DNA of 59,077 bases from Patescibacteria group bacterium (GTDB lineage Bacteria; Patescibacteriota; Microgenomatia; 2-02-FULL-39-11), in the NCBI GenBank assembly GCA_023379265.1, contig JAMCUI010000020.1:1-59077 (forward strand). The letters are read 5' to 3'. Of the stretch, positions 20,511 through 30,320 are shown piece after piece. Position numbers and translations under genes: made by a program. Numbering within the stretch: position 1 is the first letter of the stretch; each line of letters starts with the position of its first letter. The notes beneath the pieces were generated by a model. It saw nothing but the letters and a program-made list of their open reading frames with translations, ran no database searches and was not told where the DNA came from.

Positions 20511-20864
20511 TTGAATTTGAACCGGACGTTTACATCTGATAGTATTTGCCCTATGTCCTTAAAAGAAGACGCCCCTGAAATTGAAAGAATATTGGAACAA
20601 TATTCACCGTCCAAAAGAAGTTGTAATTTTCCCGGAACGGGTGGAAATACGGGATGTTTATTTTATTACATGCCTCCAGGTCAACAATTAGAGAATGCCC
20701 TAGACGCTTTTTTAGGTAGTTTGAAGGGAAGTACGTCCACGGTTGAAGTTCAAATACCAAAAGTATTTTGCAAGGTGACTGGGGTAACAATTCCACCAGG
20801 AAGTAAATGCAAAATAAGCCAGGATCTTTTCAGGAGAGTTGTGATGGATAAATACGAAAAATAG
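20511..20864 (+). CDS. hypothetical protein
   Basis: Open frame, possible start at 20556; no recognised family. Confidence 0.45.
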   Translation: MNLNRTFTSDSICPMSLKEDAPEIERILEQYSPSKRSCNFPGTGGNTGCLFYYMPPGQQLENALDAFLGSLKGSTSTVEVQIPKVFCKVTGVTIPPGSKCKISQDLFRRVVMDKYEK

Positions 20865-21046
20865 AAACTTTAATGCTTTTCTTATCCACTCTTCTTTATG
20901 CTTAGAGACGTTTCCGTTTTACTCTTAAGGACAAACTCCTATCGACTCTACTATATCTGCGGTTGTTTTTGAATTTCTTGCTGCCAATACCTGAAAATTG
21001 TCTATATCTCTTCTTAATATAAAAATTCAATTTATGAATAAGTTTG

Positions 21047-21119
21047 TGCCGAGGGTCAGAGTCGAACTGACATAACGTGTTTTTCAGACACGCACCGTGA
21101 CCACCTTGGATACCTCGGC
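21047..21119 (-). tRNA. tRNA-Phe(GAA)
   Basis: GCCGAGG/CCTCGGC acceptor, anticodon loop CTGAAAA, T arm GTCAG-TTCGACT-CTGAC. Confidence 0.85.
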
Positions 21120-21243
21120 AAGGTTGAATTGACCTGCAACGAATTATTATAACAAGCTTATTTCCTAATATTGTAAATTAGATCATATAATGTTTCAAGA
21201 ATCAATGAAAAAGTATAAATGATTATTATGGTAAAATATTCAT

Positions 21244-22077
21244 ATGTCAGTCCCTAAATATGATGAAATGTTCAATGTACTTCTTCAGGCTCTTCATGAA
21301 CTAGGAGGATCTGCTTCTGTACAGGAAATGTTGGATAAAGTTGCTGAAATCCTGAAACTTACTGATAGGGATATAAATGAGGTACATCGTGGAAACAGAA
21401 CTAAACTTGATTACCGTCTGGCGTGGACAAGAAATTACCTGAAAAGATATGGTCTGCTTGAGAACTCATCAAGAGGTGTATGGGCTCTTACTGCCAAAGG
21501 TCTTCAAGTGAAAACTGTTGATAAGGATGAAGTAAACAGAACTGTAAAGAAGTATGATATCAATCATGATACAGCAGAATTATCCGATGATAGTGATCAT
21601 GATCTAAAAGTATCGGAGTCATGGAGAGAGGAAATGCTTGACATGATTAAAAAGCTTCCTCCTGATGTATTTGAAAGATTATGCCAGCGTATCCTTCGTG
21701 AAGCCGGATTCATTGAAGTAAAAGTGGAAGGAAGGTCAGGAGATGGAGGTATTGATGGAAGAGGAATTGTCAGGCTTGGTGGGTTTGTATCATTCAGAAT
21801 AATTTTCCAGTGTAAAAGATATCAGGGATCAGTTACATCACAAGAGATAAGAGAGTTCAAAGGAACCATGTCAGGAAGGGCTGATAAAGGCTTATTTATA
21901 ACAACTGGCAATTTCACTAGGGATGCTAAGCAGGAAGCTAACAGAGATGGTTCAACACCTATTGATCTAATTGATGGAAGGGATCTCACTGAGAAAATGA
22001 AAGAACTTCGACTAGGTATTAAATTAAAAACAGAAGAAGTAGTTACAGTTGATCAGGAATGGTTCAGCAATTTCTAG
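21244..22077 (+). CDS. mrr: Mrr-family restriction endonuclease
   Basis: N-terminal Mrr_N winged helix; FERLCQRILREAGF, GDGGIDGRGIV, FQCKRYQGSVTSQEIREFKGTM (PD-QxK-like core). Confidence 0.93.
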   Translation: MSVPKYDEMFNVLLQALHELGGSASVQEMLDKVAEILKLTDRDINEVHRGNRTKLDYRLAWTRNYLKRYGLLENSSRGVWALTAKGLQVKTVDKDEVNRTVKKYDINHDTAELSDDSDHDLKVSESWREEMLDMIKKLPPDVFERLCQRILREAGFIEVKVEGRSGDGGIDGRGIVRLGGFVSFRIIFQCKRYQGSVTSQEIREFKGTMSGRADKGLFITTGNFTRDAKQEANRDGSTPIDLIDGRDLTEKMKELRLGIKLKTEEVVTVDQEWFSNF

Positions 22078-22086
22078 TTCTTCTCA

Positions 22087-22788
22087 TCATTTCCTTTTTC
22101 GTCTTTTACGATATTCTAATATCTGTTTTGGTAAGTTATATAAATAGGTCATTGTAAAATCCATAAACTCAACAATATCTTTAGCGTCATTATCAGTAGT
22201 TGGATCTTGGTTAGGCTTTGGATGTGCAGAATCGTTTCCTAATTCGCGTATTTCGTGAGACCATTCTTTCATAAGAGGAGGAAGAATCCCTTTTAATGCT
22301 AGATCGTTAATTTCTTCCTTTAAGTTATCTCCTACAGCTTTAGAATGTCTTAATGCTACTTGTAAGGCGCTCCTTGCCATTACTGCAGCAGCGTCCCAGT
22401 TTTCATCTTCTAAAGAGCGTTGTGCTTGAAGCCAGAACCTCTGTACATCAGAAGGCCAATGTTCGGGTGCTTGTGTTGTTCTTTGTGGCCATGGTAAGAC
22501 TCGATATGCGTGTAAACCACCACTGTAACTACTTGCTGACCAAAGGACCATTATAAATCCTGCACAACTACCGCATTTATATGTATCAAAGTTTAATACT
22601 TTTTGACCGTTTGGTTTTTTCTTCTCTTCATGATGAACAAGGGTAAAATTGCCTTCTTCTTCACAAAAAGGACATTCTATACGGTGTAAAGCTAATTCAT
22701 TACCATCAAAACCATATCCTTCCCCTAAATCCCACCAGCTTTTCATACAACCGCATTCTACCATATTATGACTATAATTAAGATTCAA
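22087..22788 (-). CDS. DUF4145-domain protein with N-terminal CxxC pairs
   Basis: CPFCEE..., YKCGSCAG, AAAVMARSALQVALRH, EIRELGNDSAHP. Confidence 0.8.
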   Translation of the reverse strand: MNLNYSHNMVECGCMKSWWDLGEGYGFDGNELALHRIECPFCEEEGNFTLVHHEEKKKPNGQKVLNFDTYKCGSCAGFIMVLWSASSYSGGLHAYRVLPWPQRTTQAPEHWPSDVQRFWLQAQRSLEDENWDAAAVMARSALQVALRHSKAVGDNLKEEINDLALKGILPPLMKEWSHEIRELGNDSAHPKPNQDPTTDNDAKDIVEFMDFTMTYLYNLPKQILEYRKRRKRK

Positions 22789-23226
22789 TTACTCGACTTT
22801 TAGATAAGGCAAAAGTAGTTGGTAGGGACCGCTTTTTTTAATTATATATTTGCTTTCAGAATCACCTAAAATGATTGCAGGCAATTTATCAAATCCCTTT
22901 TGAAGATATAAATTGAACGATACGTAATCATCACTTAGACGGAACTTTTGTTCACTGATTGGATAGAGGTAAAGAGGCAGCAACTCACCCTTTCTTATAT
23001 GAGATTCAAAATAGTTTCTGAAAGAATCTGGAATATCCGGTTTGTAATCGGAAAATGGAACAATTGCCTCTTTTTTAATTTCAGCTATCCAGCAGAACAG
23101 TAGGCCATTATAAGCGCATCGTAATCTTCTGATAAGCTCATCATCTCTAGGAGAAGTTTTCCCATCCCAATCAATTATCAGTTTACTTGTTTCAACAAGA
23201 TCCATAATACATTCCTTTCTTAACAT
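22789..23226 (-). CDS. hypothetical protein adjacent to DUF4145 gene
   Basis: Open frame ending at the DUF4145 start. Confidence 0.55.
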   Translation of the reverse strand: MLRKECIMDLVETSKLIIDWDGKTSPRDDELIRRLRCAYNGLLFCWIAEIKKEAIVPFSDYKPDIPDSFRNYFESHIRKGELLPLYLYPISEQKFRLSDDYVSFNLYLQKGFDKLPAIILGDSESKYIIKKSGPYQLLLPYLKVE

Positions 23227-23376
23227 TTAATAATCGTATTCTTAGCAAGTTCAGTCCTTCCTACTGGCATAAGATCAGCCATCTCAAGCTCTGGTACCTG
23301 TAACAGGTAGATACTTGATACTGCTGCACCCTCTGCGCCAGATGATCCGGCTGTTACTTCTAAGAATCATTTAATT

Positions 23377-24129
23377 TTATTCCACTAGAAAGGGTATAAA
23401 TGGAAGAATCTGATCAATCACTGATATATAGGGGAGATAATTGTATTCGTACTCCCTTTTTAGTATATTCATCAGCCTAGCCTGAAATAATCTATAGTTC
23501 GGACCTTTCATCTTTTTGTGGCACGATTCACAGAGTGTAATAAGATTCCACAGGGCATTTGCTTCCTCAGGCATCAATTTATACATAATCCTACGATCAA
23601 TGATATGATTTACAATCAAATGCTCCTTACTTCCGCATTTCATACATTTGCATTCATCTCTAATTAGTGCCAGTCGCTTTTGTTCTGCTTCCTCCTTCAA
23701 TCTGTAATTGAACGAAGGATAATTTTCCATATCTTCTTTTGATTCATATCCGAAAGATTTTGCAATACCATCTATTATGTTCAAATGGGCTATTCCGGAT
23801 CTTTTCTTACCGATTAGGGCTTTTCTTCGTCTCTCAATTTCGTCTTGTGGCTGTATCCTTCCCCGTACTCCAATCATCCTTCGTTCAATAAGTTCAGGAG
23901 ATTGTTTTACTCCTCTTTTACTGGCTGCCATTTTTTCAATATGTTCAGGAGACAGTTTTTTCCCTTTGAAAGTTATTCTGTAAACTTCTTTATGTTCTTT
24001 TGATTTCTGCCAGCATATTGGTGAACAATATAGCCCTTTAGTATCTCTTTTCCACGGGAATGATTTTTTACAGTTCAGACAAAATCTTGTTAACGGTGTA
24101 CCATTAAGGGTCATATATCCTTTTGGCAT
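23377..24129 (-). CDS. HNH endonuclease with NUMOD3-like repeats
   Basis: GKKLSPEHIEKMAASKRGVKQSPELIERR; CKCMKCGSKEHLIVNHIIDRR...NLITLCESCHKKM. Confidence 0.88.
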   Translation of the reverse strand: MPKGYMTLNGTPLTRFCLNCKKSFPWKRDTKGLYCSPICWQKSKEHKEVYRITFKGKKLSPEHIEKMAASKRGVKQSPELIERRMIGVRGRIQPQDEIERRRKALIGKKRSGIAHLNIIDGIAKSFGYESKEDMENYPSFNYRLKEEAEQKRLALIRDECKCMKCGSKEHLIVNHIIDRRIMYKLMPEEANALWNLITLCESCHKKMKGPNYRLFQARLMNILKREYEYNYLPYISVIDQILPFIPFLVE

Positions 24130-24162
24130 ATTTTCTCCTTATAAAATGTTAATAATAATTGA

Positions 24163-25143
24163 TTACTTTGTAACTTTAATTAGCAGACTGTTACTGTTTT
24201 CTTCAACTGTAAGATTGAAATGTTGTGTATCTACATTCTGATTGATATTAGTTTTGATTTTCTGACACAACATTTCCCAGCTTATGTTGTGTTTCAGTAG
24301 GGGATGAGCAAGAACAATCTGAGAATAAAACTTTAACGAGGAATTAAGATACCGCATGGTTGTTCGGGGATCACGATGACCGACAATTTTAGCCACATAC
24401 ATCAGATCAACACCATTCTGACCCATTATGTCTATGTAACTGTAGCGAAAAAGATGATTCCAGATTTTTTTATTCAGTCCTATGGCTTTAGCCCTTCTTT
24501 TCAGATCAAGTAGTATCTGTTGAGAGTTTAATGTCCCGTTTCTGGCTGAACTGAAAATGTATTCTCCTTTATGGGGAAGCTGGAAAAGTAGATTAAAAAT
24601 ATCCGGTCCGATACATACAGTACGATCTTCACCATTCTTTGTGTCTCTGAAAATAACTCTTTCTGGACCACTGTGAAGGTCCTTCCAAGTCAGATTTAGC
24701 ACTTCCCCTATTCTTGCACCTGTTGTACCAAGTAGTAAAATCATAGCTTTCTGACGCTGATTGATATAACACTGAAACTTTTTGTATTGAATAATTACTT
24801 CTGCCAGTTTTTTTATATCTTCCGGGGTCAAATTATCCACCTCTGACAGTCTTTTTTCACGAAAATATGTATAATCATCAAAGTCGTGGATCTTGAAGTA
24901 TTTTCCAAGCAATTTGACAGTTTTTATAAAATTGTTGATATAGGAGATTGCATAGCCTTTATTCCGCATTTCAGCGATAAAAATGTTGAAATTATCACGG
25001 GTGAAGTCTCTAGTGGAAAAGTAGTCAAGCAGCTTGTTGAATCGGGACTTCTCGGCCATAAAAGCCGATGGTTTATCAGACAGTTTCCTGTCTACAAACA
25101 AAAAAACTTGTAGTTTCGGCCACAAAGATCTGTTCAGCAACAT
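24163..25143 (-). CDS. tyrosine recombinase/integrase
   Basis: TTGARIGEVLNLTWKDL, WNHLFRYSYIDIM, VAKIVGHRDPRTTMRYLN catalytic motifs. Confidence 0.92.
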   Translation of the reverse strand: MLLNRSLWPKLQVFLFVDRKLSDKPSAFMAEKSRFNKLLDYFSTRDFTRDNFNIFIAEMRNKGYAISYINNFIKTVKLLGKYFKIHDFDDYTYFREKRLSEVDNLTPEDIKKLAEVIIQYKKFQCYINQRQKAMILLLGTTGARIGEVLNLTWKDLHSGPERVIFRDTKNGEDRTVCIGPDIFNLLFQLPHKGEYIFSSARNGTLNSQQILLDLKRRAKAIGLNKKIWNHLFRYSYIDIMGQNGVDLMYVAKIVGHRDPRTTMRYLNSSLKFYSQIVLAHPLLKHNISWEMLCQKIKTNINQNVDTQHFNLTVEENSNSLLIKVTK

Positions 25144-25157
25144 AAGCTGTTCAGATC
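25127..25157. promoter_or_regulatory. inverted repeat over recombinase start codon (GATCTGTTCAGC-N7-GCTGTTCAGATC)
   Basis: Near-symmetrical 12-nt arms around the ATG at 25143. Confidence 0.6.
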
Positions 25158-25362
25158 ATTTGAACTTATGCCACAAGCTAACAGATCGTCCGTCTGATCT
25201 CTAAATCTGTAATTACCTTATATTAAAAATATCATTTTCAATATGCCTACCTCGGCATCTTACTATTTAATTTTAAGTTTAAGATTTCTAATTTGCAATG
25301 ACTATAGTATCTGCATCAAGCGAAGTGCTTTCGCTAAGTACCTCATCTATTCGGTACGAAGT

Positions 25363-25435
25363 GGACGCTGAGGGATTCGAACCCCCGACATTTGCGATGT
25401 AAACGCAACGCTCTAACCAGCTGAGCTAAGCGTCC
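25363..25435 (-). tRNA. tRNA-Val(TAC)
   Basis: GGACGCT acceptor, anticodon loop TTTACAT. Confidence 0.92.
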
Positions 25436-25543
25436 AAATAAATCTTCTTCATATCCAGTCTACTTGAGTACTGGTATTTTATCCAATAGTACAATCTGTT
25501 GCAAGAATTTTGTGGGATTGGTACAATTAACTGCACTATTTAT

Positions 25544-25565
25544 GGCGAGGTGGTGAAATTGGAAT
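25544..25565 (+). pseudogene. partial copy of tRNA-Leu(GAG) 5' end
   Basis: ggcgaggtggtgaaattggaatac vs gccgaggtggtgaaattggtatac. Confidence 0.75.
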
Positions 25566-25611
25566 ACTCAGTTATAGCAGTCAAAATCGAGAAAAAAACA
25601 CACTAAATATT

Positions 25612-25693
25612 GCCGAGGTGGTGAAATTGGTATACACGCAGTCTTGAGGAGGCTGTGCCGTAAGGCGTGGAGGTTCAAGTCCTCTCCTCGGCA
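25612..25693 (+). tRNA. tRNA-Leu(GAG)
   Basis: GCCGAGG/CCTCGGC acceptor, anticodon loop TTGAGGA, long variable arm. Confidence 0.93.
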
Positions 25694-25725
25694 CTGAAGA
25701 ATTTCTTTCAGAAATTCTGAAGTGC
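25691..25725. repeat. palindrome bridging tRNA-Leu 3' end and tRNA-Arg 5' end
   Basis: GCACT-GA-AGAATTTCT-TTC-AGAAATTCT-GA-AGTGC. Confidence 0.75.
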
Positions 25726-25796
25726 GCCTGTAGCTCAATGGATAGAGCAACTCCCTTCTAAGGAGTAGGTTGTGGGTTCGACTCCCGCCAGGCGCG
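25724..25796 (+). tRNA. tRNA-Arg(TCT)
   Basis: GCGCCTG/CAGGCGC acceptor, anticodon loop CTTCTAA. Confidence 0.93.
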
Positions 25797-25899
25797 CAAA
25801 TAGGATTTATTAACTTCGACTCCCGAGAGGTGCTCTTCGTCGCTTTGAAGAAATTGAAAAGCTCCACAGCGCAAGCGCATTTTTTTTCTATTTCTGATG

Positions 25900-25971
25900 A
25901 GCGGGCGATGGGATTCGCACCCACGGCCTCTTCCTTGGCAAGGAAGCATTCTACTGCTGAACTACGCCCGC
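25900..25971 (-). tRNA. tRNA-Gly(GCC)
   Basis: GCGGGCG/CGCCCGC acceptor, GCC anticodon. Confidence 0.92.
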
Positions 25972-26101
25972 AATTTTAAAACTATTTTCAATTTTATTTC
26001 TTAAAACTTCTCTACCGTATCCGGATTTGTAAAAGAATTCCTGTTGCCATTATTGCCTTTTCGGAATGTAAGAAATAAAGTCCAAACATTATATCAATTT
26101 A

Positions 26102-26263
26102 TCACCTACGCCACAATCCGCTAAGTGTATCAATGATGAAATGGATCGTACCAAAAAAAAGGTCATTTATTGTCCTATACACTGAAGGCCATATACCCTG
26201 TATAAAATGTAAAAGCCTTGTCGAAAAAGGCTCATTCTGGTAGGAACCGTAACTTTCATCCAT
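26102..26263 (-). CDS. small hydrophobic protein (53 aa, below ORF-track cutoff)
   Basis: MDESYGSYQNEPFSTRLLHFIQGIWPSVYRTINDLFFGTIHFIIDTLSGLWRR*. Confidence 0.5.
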   Translation of the reverse strand: MDESYGSYQNEPFSTRLLHFIQGIWPSVYRTINDLFFGTIHFIIDTLSGLWRR

Positions 26264-26282
26264 AATTTATCATTATATCAAA

Positions 26283-26762
26283 TCAATAACTTATCTTTTC
26301 TCCAATTTTGATACCTTCTTTTGTTACGACACCCGAATTTACCTCCAAAACTTTATCAGCAGGTGACTGTGGCGCATAAGTAGGCAAATCAGTTGTGTTG
26401 GGATCTTGTGGATTGGGCACATTTTGCGTCAGATCGACAATTTTATTGCCATTTATCCAGATGAAGTCAAGAGGAAAATTCATTCCTTTCATCCAAAATC
26501 GATAATACTCCGGATGATCGAAAATAAACAGCATACCACATCCAGAACACAAGCTTTTCCTATAAGATAAACCAAGAGTCCTTAGAGTATCAGTATCTGC
26601 TATTTGCACTTGGAAGTTATTGTTGCCTATATGAAGTGTCGTATTTTTGTATTCGTTTTTGTCTTTCTCTCTAGAAAAAAAAAGATAACTACCGGCAAAT
26701 AGTATTATACAAAAGATAATAACCAATAAAACGATCTGTGACTGAAGACTTGTAGATTTCAT
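26283..26762 (-). CDS. DUF192-domain membrane-anchored protein
   Basis: RTLGLSYRKSLCSGCGMLFIFDHPEYYRFWMKGMNFPLDFIWI...VLEVNSGVV. Confidence 0.92.
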   Translation of the reverse strand: MKSTSLQSQIVLLVIIFCIILFAGSYLFFSREKDKNEYKNTTLHIGNNNFQVQIADTDTLRTLGLSYRKSLCSGCGMLFIFDHPEYYRFWMKGMNFPLDFIWINGNKIVDLTQNVPNPQDPNTTDLPTYAPQSPADKVLEVNSGVVTKEGIKIGEKISY

Positions 26763-26802
26763 GTACCCTGTGTTAGGCTATAAACGACGTTGCAAATATA
26801 TG

Positions 26803-26877
26803 TCGGGGATACCCGACTTGAACGGGTGGCCTCGCGCTCCCAAAGCGCGCGCTCTGAGCCAACTGAGCTAATCCCCG
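26803..26877 (-). tRNA. tRNA-Pro(TGG)
   Basis: CGGGGAT/ATCCCCG acceptor, anticodon loop TTTGGGA. Confidence 0.92.
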
Positions 26878-26995
26878 AAATGGCACAAATTACCAAAAGC
26901 GCTGATAGATATTGTAAGTGAAGCCCAAAAACATTGCAACATCGTATACATACTGATACAATATATATCCTTTCTTTAACCAAATTTCTCAAAAA

Positions 26996-28207
26996 ATGAA
27001 ACTGAAATCTTTGTTTATATTTTCAGCACTCTTTTTCTTTTCCGTGGTACTTCCTGGTAGACAGATTTATGCTATTTATGATCCACTATCTTTACCCAAC
27101 AATAAATACGGCATACATATTATAGATGAGAACGACATGGACAATGCAGCCAAACTGGTCAATTCGGCAGGAGGGGATTGGGGATATGTGACCATGGTCA
27201 TCACTCAAAATGACCGTGACACTGACAAATGGAATAAAATTTTTGATCAGCTAAGAAATCTGCATCTTATACCAATCATCAGACTTGCCACTTTCCTAAA
27301 CGGCTATTATTGGGAAAAACCTACTCTGGACCAGGTTTTACCCTGGGCTCAATTTCTAAATAGATTACACTGGGTTGTCAAAAACCGCTATATCGTGGTT
27401 TTCAACGAACCCAACCATGCCAAGGAATGGGGTGGTGAGATAAATCCGGCTTCATACTCAGACATACTTAGCTCTATGTCTGCCTCACTTAAAACTGAAT
27501 CACCCGACTTTTTCATACTCCCTGCAGGTTTGGATGCATCAGCGCCCAATGCCAAAGATACTATGGATGAAAAACTTTTTATACAGGAAATGCTCCGCTA
27601 CAATCATGACATTTACAACTTTGTCGACGGATGGACATCCCATTCATATCCCAATCCAGGATACGTTGGCGGGAGTGATGCAGTTGGCCGTGGCACAGTA
27701 CGGACTTTCCAATGGGAAGAGACTCTTCTGAAATCGCTGGGAATAGAAAGACAACTACCCGTATTTATTACAGAGACCGGCTGGCCGCATCAGGATGGCA
27801 ATCCCTATAATCCGTGGTATTTTTCGCCTGATGAGGTATCGGATCTTATACTGCAGGCGTCAAAAACAGTCTGGACTGACAAAAACATTGTCGCTATCAC
27901 TCCCTTTGTCCTAAACTATCAATCATATCCATTTTCCAATTTCTCCTGGCAAAAAGAGGCGACAAGCTCTTTTTATCCCCAATATGATTCATACCAGAAA
28001 CTGGTAAAAACAGCAGGAAAACCGGTACTTGATATGAGCTACAAGAAGATATTGGGAGAAGAAACCACAGCCAAATCTACAAATTCCAGTATGCGCAGGC
28101 TACCGGTTAAAACATCCAAACATACCTTTTCTGACAATTTTTTACCCATGATGGATTTCCTTTCACATCTACCTTTTATCGGCCCTTTCATTTCTAAAAT
28201 ATTCTAA
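26996..28207 (+). CDS. exported glycoside-hydrolase-like protein
   Basis: Signal peptide; TIM-barrel-like motifs VVFNEPNHAKEWGG and VFITETGWPHQDG. Confidence 0.75.
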   Translation: MKLKSLFIFSALFFFSVVLPGRQIYAIYDPLSLPNNKYGIHIIDENDMDNAAKLVNSAGGDWGYVTMVITQNDRDTDKWNKIFDQLRNLHLIPIIRLATFLNGYYWEKPTLDQVLPWAQFLNRLHWVVKNRYIVVFNEPNHAKEWGGEINPASYSDILSSMSASLKTESPDFFILPAGLDASAPNAKDTMDEKLFIQEMLRYNHDIYNFVDGWTSHSYPNPGYVGGSDAVGRGTVRTFQWEETLLKSLGIERQLPVFITETGWPHQDGNPYNPWYFSPDEVSDLILQASKTVWTDKNIVAITPFVLNYQSYPFSNFSWQKEATSSFYPQYDSYQKLVKTAGKPVLDMSYKKILGEETTAKSTNSSMRRLPVKTSKHTFSDNFLPMMDFLSHLPFIGPFISKIF

Positions 28208-28428
28208 TTTATAATATAAATTACATTCCTCAAAGGAAAATAGGAAATTAAGCCCAATCGTGATAAAATTGGACGGTGCCACGAAAGAATAGAATGGTGG
28301 CATAATCTTGGTGTAAATCAATTGCACCGTATAAGTTAAAAAGATATAGAAATCGCAACTATGGCGGCATGAGCTCTGAAGTAAACTAATAACAAGATTT
28401 TAGTAAAGTACAGAGGAACAGTAATTAC

Positions 28429-28501
28429 GGTGGCATTAGCTCAATGGCAGAGCGCTGCCCTGTGGAGGCAGATGTTGCCGGTTCAAATCCGGTATGCCAC
28501 C
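28429..28501 (+). tRNA. tRNA-His(GTG)
   Basis: Extra G-1, GTGGCAT/ATGCCAC acceptor, anticodon loop CTGTGGA. Confidence 0.92.
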
Positions 28502-28582
28502 CAAAAGGTTGGTACTGCTGGTTCAAATCCGGTATGCCACCCAAAAGGTTGGTACTGCTGGTTCAAATCCGGTATGCCACCC
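28480..28582 (+). repeat. 40-bp tandem repeat derived from tRNA-His T arm and acceptor 3' end (three copies)
   Basis: ggttcaaatccggtatgccacccaaaa...ggttggtactgct at 28480, 28520, 28560. Confidence 0.95.
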
Positions 28583-28616
28583 AAAAAAATCTAACAACCT
28601 AAAGTTTGTCAAATTT

Positions 28617-30320
28617 ATGGAACACCCGACAGAAGAACACGGACATTCAAATGCGCCACAGCTGGATACACATGCTGCCGGCGGCGGCGAACATGTTTCT
28701 TCCCATGAAGAAGAAAGTGGAGAAGTCATTGAGTTATCAAAATACTCCAAAGCTTTACTAAAAAGCTGGGAGGAGGGTCATACCAAGCCTTCCCTCTCCT
28801 CCACTAAAATTTCCGTCTCGCAGACAGTTTCTTTTCTTGCATTTCTGTATGAAAAGATGAGGAACGCCATAGAATTCCAGGAAGATAACCTCATCAGGAA
28901 AGCAGCAATAGAGCGAATCATAAAGCGTCGTATGCTTTTGAATGAAAACGGTAGAAATATTGCCGAGCTTCTGATAAAAGAACTTCTTTGGGCACGCTAT
29001 TATGAAAACAATACATTGGGAGAGGAAAAAATTCCCGAAATTCAAGCCATAATAGACAAATATTTCTTCCTGAGAAACGAAATTGCTTCCGGACGCTCTG
29101 GAAAAGAGCAGGAAAAAATAGGTCAATTTATGATAGAAGTCCTTTCCTGTGAAATAGAGGAAAATTTATCACCGAACCCTAGGCTTGAAGCTCTGACTGA
29201 TTACACCTACCAGATTTTACGGCCCTCCGTAGCTCCATTTGACGATGACAGTCTGACACGTGACATACAGGTATATATTGCTGTTGAGCGAACATTCGCA
29301 CATAGTGATGATTCTCTTATCCGCTATCATCTATTAAAACTCATGCTTCCGGAAATCACCCAAATCAGCTGGAAAGAAGGCGAGAAAATATTGCCTAGGT
29401 TGTTTGACATCTATGAAGACATAGAAAAGAACCTTCGTTTTCCTTTTGCAGATAAAATCAGGAATTTCATACGGAAACAAATCCCTCCGTTTATGATCCT
29501 GCAGGACTTGTTTAACCAGAACCCGCGGACAATGTCCAAGATACTATCTGACGAGACCAAATTGAAAAGCAAAGTGGATGAAGCCTGCCGTAAACGTTAT
29601 GAGGAAACAAAGGATAGACTGCGCCGAACTGGCATCCGATCCTTTATTTATATTATTCTCACCAAAGTAGTCTTTGCCTTCATACTGGAAATACCTTATG
29701 ACCTTTATATAGAAAAATCAATCTCCTACATTCCCATCATCATAAACGTCATATTTCCACCGGCTCTTATGGCGGTAATTATCCTTTCAGTCACCGTTCC
29801 CGGAGACGAAAATACAAGAAAGATATTTAATCTACTGAAGGGTATCATTACAGTCGACCCGGAGGACCCTGATATGATCAAAAAAGGCATAGTACTGGGT
29901 AAAAAACTGAAACCAAGAAGTTTTGCCTTTACTGCCATGTTCTCACTGATTTACCTTCTGACTTACCTTCTTTCATTCGGCACTATCATTTATATACTGA
30001 CCAAACTCCACTTCAACCCGGTCAGCCAGACAATATTCATATTCTTTGTCACGCTCGTAACATTCTTTGCATTTAAGGTTACCAGTATTACTGGAGAATA
30101 TCTGGTGGTAGACAAAGATGGACCTATGGCTCCGATCGTAGATATATTTTTCCTGCCTGTCATGCGCGTCGGACAATGGCTGTCCGGGGAGGTGCTGACA
30201 AAATTTAATGTATTCAAATTCTTTTTTGACTTTATCATAGAGATGCCTCTCAAAGCCATAGTTGAGGTGATAGATGAATGGGCCCATTTCGTTAAGCTGA
30301 AGAAAGAAGAGATAGTATAA
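28617..30320 (+). CDS. multi-pass membrane protein of unknown function
   Basis: Start MEHPTEEHGHSNAPQ; several TM helices in the C-terminal half; upstream part of the ORF is tRNA-derived repeat. Confidence 0.75.
   Translation: MEHPTEEHGHSNAPQLDTHAAGGGEHVSSHEEESGEVIELSKYSKALLKSWEEGHTKPSLSSTKISVSQTVSFLAFLYEKMRNAIEFQEDNLIRKAAIERIIKRRMLLNENGRNIAELLIKELLWARYYENNTLGEEKIPEIQAIIDKYFFLRNEIASGRSGKEQEKIGQFMIEVLSCEIEENLSPNPRLEALTDYTYQILRPSVAPFDDDSLTRDIQVYIAVERTFAHSDDSLIRYHLLKLMLPEITQISWKEGEKILPRLFDIYEDIEKNLRFPFADKIRNFIRKQIPPFMILQDLFNQNPRTMSKILSDETKLKSKVDEACRKRYEETKDRLRRTGIRSFIYIILTKVVFAFILEIPYDLYIEKSISYIPIIINVIFPPALMAVIILSVTVPGDENTRKIFNLLKGIITVDPEDPDMIKKGIVLGKKLKPRSFAFTAMFSLIYLLTYLLSFGTIIYILTKLHFNPVSQTIFIFFVTLVTFFAFKVTSITGEYLVVDKDGPMAPIVDIFFLPVMRVGQWLSGEVLTKFNVFKFFFDFIIEMPLKAIVEVIDEWAHFVKLKKEEIV

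Noticed and set aside
28480-28582. CRISPR-like short tandem array
   Set aside because: Units are contiguous 40-bp copies derived from a tRNA, with no unique spacers or cas genes.
28494-28616. N-terminal extension of the 28494-30320 ORF (MPPKRLVLLVQIRYATQKVG...)
   Set aside because: It is a translation of the tandem tRNA-His 3'-end repeats; the real start is most likely ATG 28617.
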